A DNA stretch of 64,000 bases from Clostridia bacterium (GTDB lineage Bacteria; Bacillota; Clostridia; Oscillospirales; Acutalibacteraceae). This document shows positions 44,103-53,992 of the stretch, piece after piece. Under the pieces are notes generated by a model. That model worked only from the letters and a program-made list of their open reading frames with translations, was not told the origin of the DNA and made no database searches. The stretch is from contig JAGAMO010000001.1 in the NCBI GenBank assembly GCA_017624675.1, forward strand, positions 62,001-126,000, read 5' to 3'. Position 1 is the first letter of the stretch, and the number at the start of each line of letters is the position of its first letter. The translations under genes and the position numbers were made by a program.

Positions 44103-46514
44103 ATGGAAAATTTCTATAATTACACTCAAATTGAGAAAAAATGGCAGGATATTTGGGACGAAAAGCAAACCTTTGCCGCTAAAAATGACTATACATTGCC
44201 TAAGTTTTACGGCCTTGTAGAATTCCCTTATCCTTCGGGTCAGGGTCTTCATGTTGGACATCCCCGTTCTTACACTGCGATTGATATTGTAAGCCGTAAA
44301 AAGAGACTTGAAGGCTATAATGTTCTTTACCCAATGGGTTGGGATGCTTTTGGTCTTCCTACCGAAAACTTTGCAATTAAAAATCATATTCACCCATCCA
44401 TTGTTACCGAAAACAATATTGCTAACTTTAAAAGACAGCTTAAATCTTTAGGTTTTTCTTTTGACTGGAGCCGTGAGGTTAATACTACTGACCCATCATA
44501 CTATAAGTGGACTCAGTGGATTTTCTTGCAGCTTTTCAAAAAAGGTTTGGCTTATAAGAGCCAGATGGCTGTTAACTGGTGCACCTCCTGTAAGTGCGTT
44601 TTGGCTAACGAAGAGGTTGTAAACGGCGTTTGTGAGCGTTGCGGCAGCGAGGTTATTCAAAAGGAAAAAAGCCAGTGGATGCTTAAAATTACCGAGTATG
44701 CCGAGAAACTTTTGGACGGTCTTAATGATGTTGACTTTATTGACCGTGTAAAAACTCAGCAAAGAAACTGGATTGGCCGTTCTTACGGTACACAGGTAAC
44801 CTTTAATACCAATATCGGCGATACATTCGATATTTTCACAACCCGTGCCGATACATTGTTTGGTGTTACTTATATGGTTATGTCTCCCGAGCACCCATTA
44901 CTTAACAAATGGGCTGACAAAATCAAAAACTTTGATGAGGTTAAGGAATATCAAGTTTCCGCTTCTAAAAAGTCAGATTTTGAGCGTACTGAACTTGCCA
45001 AAGATAAGACAGGTGTTATGCTCGACGGTGTAACCGCTATCAACCCTGTTAATAATACAGAAATACCTATCTTTATTTCTGACTATGTACTTATTTCCTA
45101 CGGCACAGGTGCCATTATGGCGGTACCCGCACACGATACTCGTGACTGGGAATTTGCCAAGAAATTCGGTTTGCCGATTATTGAGGTTGTTGCAGGTGGC
45201 GAGGATGTTCAGTCTGCCGCATTTACCGACTGTGCTACAGGTACTCTCGTTAACTCTGATTTCTTGAACGGCTTGTCGGTAGAAGATGCTAAGGTTAAGA
45301 TTCAAGAGTGGCTCACTGAAAAGGGAATTGGCAGTGTTAAGACCAACTATAAGCTTAGAGACTGGGTATTCTCCCGTCAAAGATATTGGGGTGAACCTAT
45401 CCCTGTTGTTTACTGTGAAAAGTGCGGTTATGTGCCGCTTCCTGAAAGTGAACTTCCTTTAGTTCTCCCTAATGTTGATTCTTATGAGCCTACCGATAAC
45501 GGTGAATCTCCCTTGGCTAAGATGACCGACTGGGTAAATACAACTTGTCCTCATTGCGGCGCTCCCGCAAAGCGTGAGACCGATACAATGCCTCAGTGGG
45601 CAGGTTCTTCCTGGTATTTCTTAAGATACTGCGACCCCCACAATGACAAGGAGTTGGCTTCTAAGGAAGCCCTTGAATATTGGTGCCCTGTTGACTGGTA
45701 TAACGGTGGTATGGAGCATACAACACTCCACCTTTTATACAGCCGTTTCTGGCACAAATTCCTTTATGATATTGGTGTTGTTCCTAATGCAGAGCCTTAC
45801 TCAAAACGTACCAGCCACGGTATGATTTTGGGTGAAAACGGCGAAAAAATGTCTAAATCACGCGGCAATGTAGTTAACCCTGATGAAATTATTGAAAACT
45901 ACGGTGCTGATACAATGCGTGTTTACGAAATGTTTATCGGAGACTTTGAAAAAGCTGCTCCTTGGAGCCAGTCTTCTATCAAGGGTAGTAAGCGTTTCCT
46001 TGATAAGGTTTGGGCTTTATCTAATATTTTGGTTGACGGTGGTTACCGTGAGGAAATTGAGTCTGAAATTCACAGAACAATTAAAAAGGTTACCGAAGAC
46101 ATTGAAGGACTTAAGATGAATACTGCTATTGCGGCATTGATGTCCTTACTTAATACCGTTCAGGCAACAGGCAAAATCACCCGTGAAGAATTTAAGACCT
46201 TTATTATTTTGCTCAACCCCTTTGCACCTCATATCACGGAGGAATTATGGGTGAATAACGGTTTTGATGGTATGCTTAACGAAACTAAATGGCCCACATT
46301 TGACGAGGCAAAATGCGTTGATGCAAATGTTGAAATTGTTGTTCAGATTAACGGCAAAATCAAGGCTCGTCTTAATGTTCCAGCTGATATTTCTGCTCCT
46401 GACGCTTTGGCACTTGCTAAGGGTACTGACAGCATTAAAGCTGAGATTGAAGGCAAAAATATCATAAAAGAACTCTATGTTCCTAAAAAGCTTGTAAATA
46501 TTGTTGTGAAATAA
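44103..46514 (+). CDS. leuS: Leucyl-tRNA synthetase
   Basis: 803 aa. Class I motifs: HIGH-like HVGH in [14 protein letters not shown] near residue 45, and KMSKS ([10 protein letters not shown]) near 580. A CP1 editing domain (~220-410) has the [13 protein letters not shown] threonine-rich region and a later [17 protein letters not shown] zinc-like CxxC pair ([22 protein letters not shown]) is present. Complete. No T-box precedes it; it is co-transcribed with the upstream housekeeping run. Confidence 0.97.
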   Translation: MENFYNYTQIEKKWQDIWDEKQTFAAKNDYTLPKFYGLVEFPYPSGQGLHVGHPRSYTAIDIVSRKKRLEGYNVLYPMGWDAFGLPTENFAIKNHIHPSIVTENNIANFKRQLKSLGFSFDWSREVNTTDPSYYKWTQWIFLQLFKKGLAYKSQMAVNWCTSCKCVLANEEVVNGVCERCGSEVIQKEKSQWMLKITEYAEKLLDGLNDVDFIDRVKTQQRNWIGRSYGTQVTFNTNIGDTFDIFTTRADTLFGVTYMVMSPEHPLLNKWADKIKNFDEVKEYQVSASKKSDFERTELAKDKTGVMLDGVTAINPVNNTEIPIFISDYVLISYGTGAIMAVPAHDTRDWEFAKKFGLPIIEVVAGGEDVQSAAFTDCATGTLVNSDFLNGLSVEDAKVKIQEWLTEKGIGSVKTNYKLRDWVFSRQRYWGEPIPVVYCEKCGYVPLPESELPLVLPNVDSYEPTDNGESPLAKMTDWVNTTCPHCGAPAKRETDTMPQWAGSSWYFLRYCDPHNDKELASKEALEYWCPVDWYNGGMEHTTLHLLYSRFWHKFLYDIGVVPNAEPYSKRTSHGMILGENGEKMSKSRGNVVNPDEIIENYGADTMRVYEMFIGDFEKAAPWSQSSIKGSKRFLDKVWALSNILVDGGYREEIESEIHRTIKKVTEDIEGLKMNTAIAALMSLLNTVQATGKITREEFKTFIILLNPFAPHITEELWVNNGFDGMLNETKWPTFDEAKCVDANVEIVVQINGKIKARLNVPADISAPDALALAKGTDSIKAEIEGKNIIKELYVPKKLVNIVVK

Positions 46515-46584
46515 TAAAAAACTGTTGCAAAATTTTTACAGATGTGATACAATAACTTAAGATTTGTATACGGAGGTGATACTA

Positions 46585-46839
46585 GTGAGCGTAGTTGAAT
46601 ACATTATCGGCGCTGCAGTAATTATAGTTTCTTTAATTATAATTGCCGTTGTTCTTTTACAGCAAGGTCGTCGTGCCGGCATTAACGGTGCAATTTCCGG
46701 CGGTGCAGATACTTTCCTTTCTAAAAATAAGGCGAGAACTATTGATGCTTTATTAGCTCGCTGGACAAAGTATATTGCCGTCCTTTTCTTTGTACTTGCT
46801 ATTGTTGCTAACTTTATAGCTATCAAATTAGGTGCATAA
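46585..46839 (+). CDS. secG: Preprotein translocase subunit SecG
   Basis: 84 aa with two membrane helices and the SecG pattern VVLLQQGRRAGINGAISGGADTF between them. The GTG at 46585 is used: GGAGGTGA lies 5-6 nt upstream. A TTG further upstream in the same frame lies before the ribosome binding site. Accessory subunit of SecYEG. Confidence 0.93.
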   Translation: MSVVEYIIGAAVIIVSLIIIAVVLLQQGRRAGINGAISGGADTFLSKNKARTIDALLARWTKYIAVLFFVLAIVANFIAIKLGA

Positions 46840-46910
46840 TAATTAAGCCTTAAGGCTTACATAAAAAATCTAATTAAACCCCTGCATTTTTGCGGAGGGA
46901 GGGAATATTA

Positions 46911-47087
46911 ATGAGTCAAGTAAGAATTAAAGAAAACGAATCTTTGGATAACGCTTTACGCCGTTTTAAGAGACAGACTGCTAAAGACGGTGTTATTCAG
47001 GAAGTTCGCAAGAGAGAGCACTATGAGAAGCCCTCTGTAAAGCGTAAGAAGAAGTCGGAAGCCGCTCGTAAGAGAAAGTTCCGCTAA
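46911..47087 (+). CDS. rpsU: 30S ribosomal protein S21
   Basis: 58 aa. [22 protein letters not shown] and the basic C-terminus ([14 protein letters not shown]) identify S21. The ATG at 46911 follows GGAGGGAGGG; the longer upstream frame is read through that ribosome binding site. Followed by a strong terminator. Confidence 0.96.
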   Translation: MSQVRIKENESLDNALRRFKRQTAKDGVIQEVRKREHYEKPSVKRKKKSEAARKRKFR

Positions 47088-47093
47088 GTTTTT

Positions 47094-47130
47094 AGGGGCT
47101 ACCGTAAAGGTTAGCCCCTTTAATTTTTTT
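47094..47130 (+). terminator. Terminator after rpsU
   Basis: AGGGGCTA pairs with TTAGCCCCT around an unpaired ~9-nt loop, then TTTAATTTTTTT. Confidence 0.9.
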
Positions 47131-47142
47131 AGGAGAAAAATT

Positions 47143-47643
47143 ATGCTTTTAAAACCCAAAATTAAATTAGAAAGAGTTACGGATATCACACCCGAAATTC
47201 TTAAAAAATATAATATAGACAGTTTGATTTTAGATGTTGATAATACTCTCTCAACCCATCACGGTGATGTTTTAACCGATGGTTTAGAGGATTGGCTTAA
47301 ATTGATGCATGACAGTGGGATTAAACTTATGGTTCTATCAAATTCTAAGGAACGCCGTGTGAAACCTTTTGCTGAAAAAATCAATCTTCCCTTTATAAGT
47401 TTAGGACTTAAACCCTTGCCTTTTGGATATATTCGTGCATTAAAGGCATTGGGTAGCAAACGCAAAAACACCGCTATTGTCGGTGACCAGATTTTTACCG
47501 ATGTTTTAGGCGGTAATATTGTTGGCGTTAAAACCTTGTTGCTAACTCCTATTTTACTTGAGAGTACTGCAGGTTTTAAATTTAAAAGAAAAATCGAGCG
47601 TTTAGTTTTTAAAATTTACAGAATAAAAAATACGGAGGTATAG
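47143..47643 (+). CDS. YqeG family HAD IIIA-type phosphatase
   Basis: 166 aa. HAD motif I ILDVDNTL has nucleophile Asp31 and acid Asp33. LMVLSNSKERRV is motif II and IVGDQIFTDVLGGN motif IV. It resembles Bacillus YqeG, a predicted phosphatase of the yqeG-yqeH-aroE region; substrate unknown. AGGAGAAAAA precedes the ATG. The endonuclease IV-type gene follows 2 bp after its stop. Confidence 0.92.
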   Translation: MLLKPKIKLERVTDITPEILKKYNIDSLILDVDNTLSTHHGDVLTDGLEDWLKLMHDSGIKLMVLSNSKERRVKPFAEKINLPFISLGLKPLPFGYIRALKALGSKRKNTAIVGDQIFTDVLGGNIVGVKTLLLTPILLESTAGFKFKRKIERLVFKIYRIKNTEV

Positions 47644-47645
47644 TT

Positions 47646-48506
47646 GTGGCTGTCAAATTCGGTCCTGCCGGTTCTGCTGATAGTTTTAAGGAAATGGGAT
47701 ATAAATCCAGTCTTCAAATACCTGAATATTTAACCAAATTTGGTTTGAACGCCTTTGAATATCAATGTGGCAGAGGCGTTAACATAGGCGAAGATAAGGC
47801 GAAACAGTTAGGAATTATTGCAAAAGAAAAGGGAATAGCCCTTTCTCTTCACGCACCTTATTATATCTCTATGTCTTCTCTCGAAGAGGAAAAGAGACTT
47901 AATTCTGTAAACTATATTTTAGCGTCTGCAAGAGCAGTAAATGCTATGGGTGGAGATAGAATAATTGTCCACACAGGTTCTTGCGGTAAAATCTCTCGCG
48001 AGAAGGCACTTGAACTTGCGATTGACACAATGAAAATTTCTTTAGATGCCTTAAAAAGTGAGGGTCTTTCTCATATTCGTATTTGCCCCGAAACAATGGG
48101 TAAAGTAAACCAACTCGGCACCTTGCACGAAGTTATGGAACTTTGCAAGGCAGATGAATCTTTGATTCCTTGCATTGATTTCGGTCACCTCAATGCCCGC
48201 GATTTAGGTGTAATTAAATCTAAAGATGATTATGACACAATATTGACTGAAATCAAAAACTCTTTGGGCAGTGAGCGTTTAAACTGCTTCCATTCTCATT
48301 TTTCAAAAATTGAGTATACAAATGGTGGAGAAAAGCGTCATTTAACCTTTGAAGACACAGTTTACGGTCCTGATTTTGAGCCACTCATGGAACTTGTATA
48401 TAAATACGGCTTAAATCCAACCTATATTTGCGAATCTGCAGGAACTCAAACTGAAGATGCAAAGCAAATGATGGATTATTATAATAATTTAAAGGGTGAG
48501 GTGTAG
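47646..48506 (+). CDS. TIM-barrel AP endonuclease family 2 protein (endonuclease IV-like)
   Basis: 286 aa. VHTGSCG, ICPETMGK, CIDFGHLNARD, CFHSHFSKIEY and YICESAGTQTEDA supply metal-binding His, Glu and Asp residues in the order of endonuclease IV (Nfo). It is therefore probably a DNA repair AP endonuclease. A few segments differ from classic Nfo, so a TIM-barrel isomerase-like relative cannot be excluded. GTG start at 47646 with ACGGAGGT upstream. Confidence 0.85.
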   Translation: MAVKFGPAGSADSFKEMGYKSSLQIPEYLTKFGLNAFEYQCGRGVNIGEDKAKQLGIIAKEKGIALSLHAPYYISMSSLEEEKRLNSVNYILASARAVNAMGGDRIIVHTGSCGKISREKALELAIDTMKISLDALKSEGLSHIRICPETMGKVNQLGTLHEVMELCKADESLIPCIDFGHLNARDLGVIKSKDDYDTILTEIKNSLGSERLNCFHSHFSKIEYTNGGEKRHLTFEDTVYGPDFEPLMELVYKYGLNPTYICESAGTQTEDAKQMMDYYNNLKGEV

Positions 48507-48508
48507 TT

Positions 48509-51094
48509 ATGATTTGGCATAGTTCGACCGCAAGGGAAGTTTTAAATCACTTTAATGTTGATGATAAAAAAGGTCTTGCTAACGGAGAATGTGAAGAAAA
48601 ACTTGAAATTTACGGTAAAAATATTATTTCAAAAATTGAAAAACCGACCCTATTCAAGCGCTTTTTATCACAGCTTAACAACAAGATGGTAATTGCACTG
48701 ATTGTAATTGCTTTGATTTCTTTTGTGGTATCGTTAGTATATAATGATGTTAACAGCACTTCCGCTTTGCTTATAATTGCTATTGTGTTGCTTAATGCGT
48801 TTATAAGTGCGTTTCATATTAATAACTGCGATAATACCTTTGAGGATATTAAAAATATCACAAATCCCTCAACCACAGTTTTAAGAGACGGTATTATCAG
48901 AAGTATTAATTCTGCAAATTTGGTTGTCGGCGATATTATTATCCTCGAAGAAGGGGACTATATCTCGGTTGATGCGAGAATTATTGAAGCTAATGAGTTT
49001 CGTTGTATTGAAACTAATCTGACCGGTGTTGAAGTTCCCGTAGTTAAAAACAGTGATGCTATCTTAGATGATATTACACCTGTTGAAGAGCGAACAAATA
49101 TGGTGTTTTGCGGCTCAAGCGTTGCCCATGGAACCGCAAAAGCTATTGTTACAGCTGTTGCGCTCAATACCGAAATGGGTAAATCTTCTGCTATTATGCA
49201 ACAAACTGGAGAAGATAAACTTCCATTACAAAACAAACTTGATGCGATTAGTAAAATAGCAAATATTTCAATTTTAGGTATTTGCGCTCTAATTTTTATA
49301 ATTTCTTTGTTTTATAATTTCTCGGCAGATAATTTTGCTTCTATGACGGTTAAGATGCTCGTCAATGCGGTTGCATTAGCAGTTGCTGCTATTCCCGAAG
49401 GTTTGCCAATGATAGTTGCTGTGGTAATTGCGCTGGGAATTAAACGCATTTTAAAAGATAATATTATTGTAAAGGATATTAGTGCCGTTGAATTACTTGG
49501 TAAGACCGATGTTCTTTGCTGTGATAAGACGGGAGTTTTAACCCGTAACAAGATGGTTGTAACCCGTATTTTTGATGGGGACAAGATTTGTGATTTTGCA
49601 AATGATGTTCCTGATGAGAAAATATTAACCGTTTTAAAACTAGCAACTGCCTGTAGCACACTACAAAACGATTCCACTGAAAATGCTATTGAAAACGCTT
49701 GTTTAACATATAATTCAATGTCTTTGCAAGATGTTCTAAATGTTTTCCCACAAGTGACTTATGTGCCTTTTGACAGTGACAGAAAATCAATGTCAGTCAT
49801 TTCAATGATTAACAAACAACCTGTTGCAATTGTTAAGGGTGCGCCCGAAAACCTGATTTCTCATTGTGTTAATTGTGATGCAGAAAAGATTTTAAAGTTA
49901 AATGTAGAAATGGCAAAACAAGGGCTTAGAATTGTTTGTATTGCAATGAAGACCTTAGACCAGCTTCCTGCAAATCCTACTGCAGAGGAAATTGAAAACG
50001 ACTTGATTTTCGTTGGCTTAATTGCTCTTAATGACCCACCGCGAGAGGGTGTTGAAGAAGATATTAAGTCTTGTCAGTTGGCTGGAATCGACACCATTAT
50101 GATAACGGGTGATAATTTAGAAACTGCGAAAGCTGTTGCTGAAAAAATTGGTATTATGCGCGAGGGTACCCTAGCTATTACAGGTGCTGAACTTTCTGCT
50201 ATGACCGATGATGAGTTGTTTGAAAATATCGAGAAATACTCGGTATTCGCTCGAGTAACTCAAGGAGATAAGCTTAGAATTGTTAAAGCATGGCAGAGTT
50301 TGGGTAAGGTCGTTACAATTACAGGCGACAATGTTGAGGATGCTGACAGCCTTGCCACTGCTGACGTTGGCTGTGCTATTGGCAAGTTTGGTGCCGATGT
50401 TGCCAAGGGAAATGCTGATATTATTATTTCAAATAACCGCTTCCATTCAATTTTGAAAGCTATAAGAGAAAGTCGTGGACTTTTTGCTAATATTAGAAAA
50501 TCGGTGATGTATTTATTTAGCTGTAACTTTGCTGAAATAGTTACTGTATTTTTTGGTTGGTTATTCTTTAAAAATATGCCTATAATGGCGGCACAGTTAT
50601 TATGGATTAATTTATTGACCGATTCTGCACCCGCAATTTCTTTAAGTCTCGAAAAAGCAGAAAAGAATATAATGGAGAAAAACACAGTAAGTGTTAACCG
50701 TTTATTTAATAAAAAATCTATCATTTTAATTGCACTTGAGAGTGTTTTTATAACCGCCCTGACCCTTTTTGCTTTCTTTATAGGAAACGATTTTGGGGAT
50801 ACCGTACGAGCTTCTACATTTGCTTTTGCTGTTCTTGGTATGACCCAAATTCTACATTGCTTTAACTGCAAATTTGAAGGCTCAATTCGTTTTAAAAAGT
50901 TATTTAACAACAACTTTATGAATATATCTGTTTTGGTTGCTTTCTTTGTGGTGGTTTTCCTAGTACTTACACCCGCCGGTGCACTTTTCGGTTTGAAAAT
51001 GTTAAGTTTTGCAGAATTCTTAATCTGCTTGGTTTTATCACTGATTATAATTCCTGCAACCGAATTGTTTAAATTAATAATTAAAAAGATATAA
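48509..51094 (+). CDS. Cation-translocating P-type ATPase (P2, Ca2+-type)
   Basis: 861 aa. N-terminal cation-ATPase domain, actuator domain with TGVEVPV in place of TGES, TM4 motif AAIPEGLPMIVAV, phosphorylation site DKTGVLT (Asp339), KGAPENL in the nucleotide domain, TGDN and the late TGDNVEDADSL hinge, then TM6 NLLTDSAPA. The ion site pattern (PEGLP and NxxTD) fits Ca2+ ATPases of the PMR1/SERCA group. Oddities: the fifth residue of DKTGT is Val, and the actuator TGES is TGVE. It could be an altered or specialised pump. Confidence 0.87.
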   Translation: MIWHSSTAREVLNHFNVDDKKGLANGECEEKLEIYGKNIISKIEKPTLFKRFLSQLNNKMVIALIVIALISFVVSLVYNDVNSTSALLIIAIVLLNAFISAFHINNCDNTFEDIKNITNPSTTVLRDGIIRSINSANLVVGDIIILEEGDYISVDARIIEANEFRCIETNLTGVEVPVVKNSDAILDDITPVEERTNMVFCGSSVAHGTAKAIVTAVALNTEMGKSSAIMQQTGEDKLPLQNKLDAISKIANISILGICALIFIISLFYNFSADNFASMTVKMLVNAVALAVAAIPEGLPMIVAVVIALGIKRILKDNIIVKDISAVELLGKTDVLCCDKTGVLTRNKMVVTRIFDGDKICDFANDVPDEKILTVLKLATACSTLQNDSTENAIENACLTYNSMSLQDVLNVFPQVTYVPFDSDRKSMSVISMINKQPVAIVKGAPENLISHCVNCDAEKILKLNVEMAKQGLRIVCIAMKTLDQLPANPTAEEIENDLIFVGLIALNDPPREGVEEDIKSCQLAGIDTIMITGDNLETAKAVAEKIGIMREGTLAITGAELSAMTDDELFENIEKYSVFARVTQGDKLRIVKAWQSLGKVVTITGDNVEDADSLATADVGCAIGKFGADVAKGNADIIISNNRFHSILKAIRESRGLFANIRKSVMYLFSCNFAEIVTVFFGWLFFKNMPIMAAQLLWINLLTDSAPAISLSLEKAEKNIMEKNTVSVNRLFNKKSIILIALESVFITALTLFAFFIGNDFGDTVRASTFAFAVLGMTQILHCFNCKFEGSIRFKKLFNNNFMNISVLVAFFVVVFLVLTPAGALFGLKMLSFAEFLICLVLSLIIIPATELFKLIIKKI

Positions 51095-51097
51095 AAA

Positions 51098-51130
51098 AAG
51101 GACTGCCAAAAGGCAGTCCTTAATTTTTTG
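51098..51130. terminator. Bidirectional terminator between P-type ATPase and EF-G paralogue
   Basis: A 10-bp perfect stem (AAGGACTGCC / GGCAGTCCTT) with AAAA loop, A-run on the left and T-run on the right. It serves both convergent genes. Confidence 0.92.
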
Positions 51131-53164
51131 TTATTTAGATGCTTCAATAATTTTAGCAGTAAGGTTTGCGGGAACTTCCTCATATCTTGCAAGTTCTAAA
51201 GTAAAGGTTGCAGTACCTTGAGTGATAGAACGCATTGCAGTTGAGAAATCGGTCATCTCAGCCATGGGGACTTCGGCTGTAACCTCTTGGAGCTTATTTG
51301 CTGTGGGCTCCATTCCAATGATTCTGCCGCGGCGTTTGTTAATGTCGCCAATAACATCACCTAGCATATCGTCAGGAACCAGTACCTTAAGCGTGCCTAT
51401 AGGCTCTAACAATACGGGGGAAGCTTGAGGTATACCTTCCTTATAAGCAATAGCTGCAGCAAGTTTAAAGGACATTTCAGAGGAGTCTACGGGGTGGTAA
51501 GAACCGTCATATAAAACTGCCTTAACACCAATGGTGGGATATCCTGCAAGAACGCCTTTTTCAGTGCACTCGCGAAGACCTTTTTCAACAGCAGGGAAGA
51601 AGTTCTTAGGAACTGCACCGCCGAAGATTTCGTCTTCGAATACCAATTCGTCACTATCGCAAGGCTCAAATCTAATCCAAACATCACCGAACTGACCGTG
51701 TCCGCCTGATTGTTTCTTGTGTCTGCCCTGAACTTTTACGGATTTTCTAATGGTCTCTCTATAAGCAATCTTGGGGGATTTTAGTTCAACCTCTGCGCCA
51801 AATTTTGATTTTAGACGGGAAACAATAACATCAATATGTTGTTCACCAAGAGCAGAGAGAATTAATTCCTTGGTTTCCTTGTTGTGTTTAACAATAATGG
51901 TTGGGTCTTCCTCGGTTAAGCGGTTAAGCGAGGTTGCAATTTTTTCTTCGTCACCCTTAGCTTTTGGATAAACCGCCATTGAAAGTGTTGGAGCGGGGAA
52001 GTCAATAGTTTCAGCAGAAATCTTACCTTTAAGTGATAATGTGTCGCCAGTTAAAACATCACCTAGTTTTGCTACGGCACCGATATCACCTGCAGATAGC
52101 TTTTTAATGTCTTCAGATTTTCCACCCTTTAAGCAGAGGAGTTTGCCAAGCTTTTCTTCTTCGCCTGTGCGAGAGTTTATAAGTTTTGTGTCGCCCTGCA
52201 AAGTACCTGACAACACTTTGAAATATGAAAGTTTGCCAACAAATGGGTCTGCAATTGTTTTGAAAATATTGATAGCCGTTTCGCCACTCTCAGAGTAAGC
52301 AACAGTTTCGCCGTCAGCAGTCTTATAGGTTGCATCTGCTGCGGTTGGCATAATCTCTGTAATAATGTCAGCAAACATCGAAACAGCATCACCTGTCTGC
52401 TGAATACCGCAGAATACAGGACAAATATCGCCGCTCTTAACGCCCGATTTAAGGCCTTTTACAATTTCTTCTTTTGTAAACTCTTCACCGGCGAAATATT
52501 TTTCCATCAAGTCTTCGTCAGCGGAAGCAATAGCCTCTAAGAGCATATTTCGCATATTCTCAATTTCTGCACTAACGGGCATTCTGAATTCTTTAGCAGT
52601 TAAACCGTCAAAAGCATAAGCTTTGTTCTCAATAAGATTTATGTAACAAGTAACAGCATCGTTTTCAACAAAAGGAATAACAACAGGGCAGATAACCGCA
52701 CCGTAGTTAGCAACAAGCGTTGATAAAACACGGTAGAAATGAGCGTGAGTAGAATCTAATTTACCGATAAAGAAAGCGGCGGCCTTGCCATTACTTTTAA
52801 GTTTTTGGTAGCTTTGCTTAGCGCCAACTGTAATACCGGATTTACCTGAAATTACGATTATACCGGAATCTGCAGCATTTACAGCTTCACAAACGCCGCC
52901 TGCAAAGTCAAATAGTCCTGGGGCATCAATAAGGTTTAGCTTGCTGTTATTTAATTCCAAAGAATAAACGGCGGTTGAAACTGAAACCTTGCGCTTTTTT
53001 TCTTCGGGGTCAAAATCCAGAGCAGTTGTACCGTCATTTGCCTTACCGATTCTTTCAATAGCCTTTCCGTAATATAAAATGGCGTCGGCAAGGGTGGTTT
53101 TACCCGAATTGCCGTGACCTAGCAACGCAATATTTCTAATTTCATTTGCCAAATAGTCTTTCAT
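51131..53164 (-). CDS. Elongation factor G-like protein (EF-G paralogue)
   Basis: 677 aa with the five-domain EF-G plan. G domain: GHGNSGKTTLADAIL (G1) and DAPGLFDFAGG (G3, DAPG instead of DTPG). The usual NKxD of G4 is GKLD here. Domains III-V: EEDPTIIVKHNKETKELILSALGEQH, then the domain IV stretch GHGQFGDVWIRFEP. The G4 change and the divergent switch region mark it as a paralogue (EF-G-like/EF-G2), not the main fusA. ATG at 53164 with AAAGGAG upstream. Confidence 0.88.
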   Translation of the reverse strand: MKDYLANEIRNIALLGHGNSGKTTLADAILYYGKAIERIGKANDGTTALDFDPEEKKRKVSVSTAVYSLELNNSKLNLIDAPGLFDFAGGVCEAVNAADSGIIVISGKSGITVGAKQSYQKLKSNGKAAAFFIGKLDSTHAHFYRVLSTLVANYGAVICPVVIPFVENDAVTCYINLIENKAYAFDGLTAKEFRMPVSAEIENMRNMLLEAIASADEDLMEKYFAGEEFTKEEIVKGLKSGVKSGDICPVFCGIQQTGDAVSMFADIITEIMPTAADATYKTADGETVAYSESGETAINIFKTIADPFVGKLSYFKVLSGTLQGDTKLINSRTGEEEKLGKLLCLKGGKSEDIKKLSAGDIGAVAKLGDVLTGDTLSLKGKISAETIDFPAPTLSMAVYPKAKGDEEKIATSLNRLTEEDPTIIVKHNKETKELILSALGEQHIDVIVSRLKSKFGAEVELKSPKIAYRETIRKSVKVQGRHKKQSGGHGQFGDVWIRFEPCDSDELVFEDEIFGGAVPKNFFPAVEKGLRECTEKGVLAGYPTIGVKAVLYDGSYHPVDSSEMSFKLAAAIAYKEGIPQASPVLLEPIGTLKVLVPDDMLGDVIGDINKRRGRIIGMEPTANKLQEVTAEVPMAEMTDFSTAMRSITQGTATFTLELARYEEVPANLTAKIIEASK

Positions 53165-53202
53165 GTGTGATACTCTCCTTTGAGCAATATGTTTATACAA
53201 AT

Positions 53203-53231
53203 ATTATACCATACAGCTTTGTTAAATACAA
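53203..53231 (-). promoter_or_regulatory. Promoter of the EF-G paralogue
   Basis: On the minus strand TTGTAT (53226-53231), 17 bp, TATAAT (53203-53208), 39 bp upstream of the ATG. Confidence 0.6.
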
Positions 53232-53405
53232 CTAAAAGTTTTTAAATAATATCACAAAAACTATGTAAAATTAATAAAATATTACAAAACAACCTATAAT
53301 TTGCAAAGATTACAAGTTTGCAAACATTTGTAACTGATTTGTTGCTGTTATTATGTTAACTGAAAGTATATAATAGTAACAGTTGATTTTTTGGGTGGTG
53401 AAGCT

Positions 53406-53963
53406 ATGAAATACAGGGTTTTTAGAATTTTATCTGTTGTTTTAGTTTTTGTGTTTGCATTAGCTTTAAAGCCTACAAATCTAAGCGCTCAAAAACCTGA
53501 AATTAACACAGCGATTGACTATAGTAAGGTGCTTGAAACAAGATTTTTGAATATGTTAAATCACAACTTTGTCTATTCTGAGGACTATAAGAACATTAAT
53601 GACATTGTCAATAATTCTGCGGTTGCTTTGTTAGGAAAAAAGAATGGTGATTATATTGAGGCTGAGGTTTTAAATACATATCTTTTCAATATGTATGGCT
53701 TCAAGATTGATGATTTTTCGAAAATTAACGATGGCTTTAATTTTAAAGAGGGATTTGCTTATATTTCACCTCGGGGATATGCGGTTTATAACCACACAGC
53801 CGAGAGTATAACTGAAAATCCCGATGGCACATTTACTTTTTTGACAAATGTAGAAATTAAGACTCACGATTCACAAAGTTATAATTTAAGTTGTGAAACA
53901 GTTTTTGTTAAAAACGAAAAATCAATTTTTGGATACAATATAGTCGTGAGTACTCTAATATAA
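53406..53963 (+). CDS. Secreted protein of unknown function
   Basis: 185 aa with a N-terminal signal peptide or anchor (residues ~1-28, with a hydrophobic core VVLVFVFALAL and a likely cleavage after NLSA). The mature part has no motif I recognise. It is mixed alpha/beta with several Tyr/Phe-rich stretches. ATG at 53406 follows GGTGGTGA. It has its own terminator, shared with the convergent gene. About 240 bp of AT-rich upstream sequence contains TATAAT at 53369-53374. Confidence 0.75.
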   Translation: MKYRVFRILSVVLVFVFALALKPTNLSAQKPEINTAIDYSKVLETRFLNMLNHNFVYSEDYKNINDIVNNSAVALLGKKNGDYIEAEVLNTYLFNMYGFKIDDFSKINDGFNFKEGFAYISPRGYAVYNHTAESITENPDGTFTFLTNVEIKTHDSQSYNLSCETVFVKNEKSIFGYNIVVSTLI

Positions 53964-53991
53964 AAAAGCACTGCAAATGCAGTGCTTTTTT
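53962..53991. terminator. Bidirectional terminator
   Basis: AAAAAAGCACTGC pairs with GCAGTGCTTTTTT around AAAT. It lies between convergent genes ending at 53963 and 53993. Confidence 0.93.
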
Positions 53992-53992
53992 G

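Noticed and set aside
46846..46859. 14-bp palindrome AAGCCTTAAGGCTT between secG and rpsU
   Set aside because: Too tight to form a useful hairpin loop and lacks a T-run; not called a terminator or operator.
50260..51192. 310-codon open frame antisense to the P-type ATPase
   Set aside because: Lies entirely in the shadow of a well-supported gene, has no ribosome binding site and a low-complexity, unlikely protein composition.
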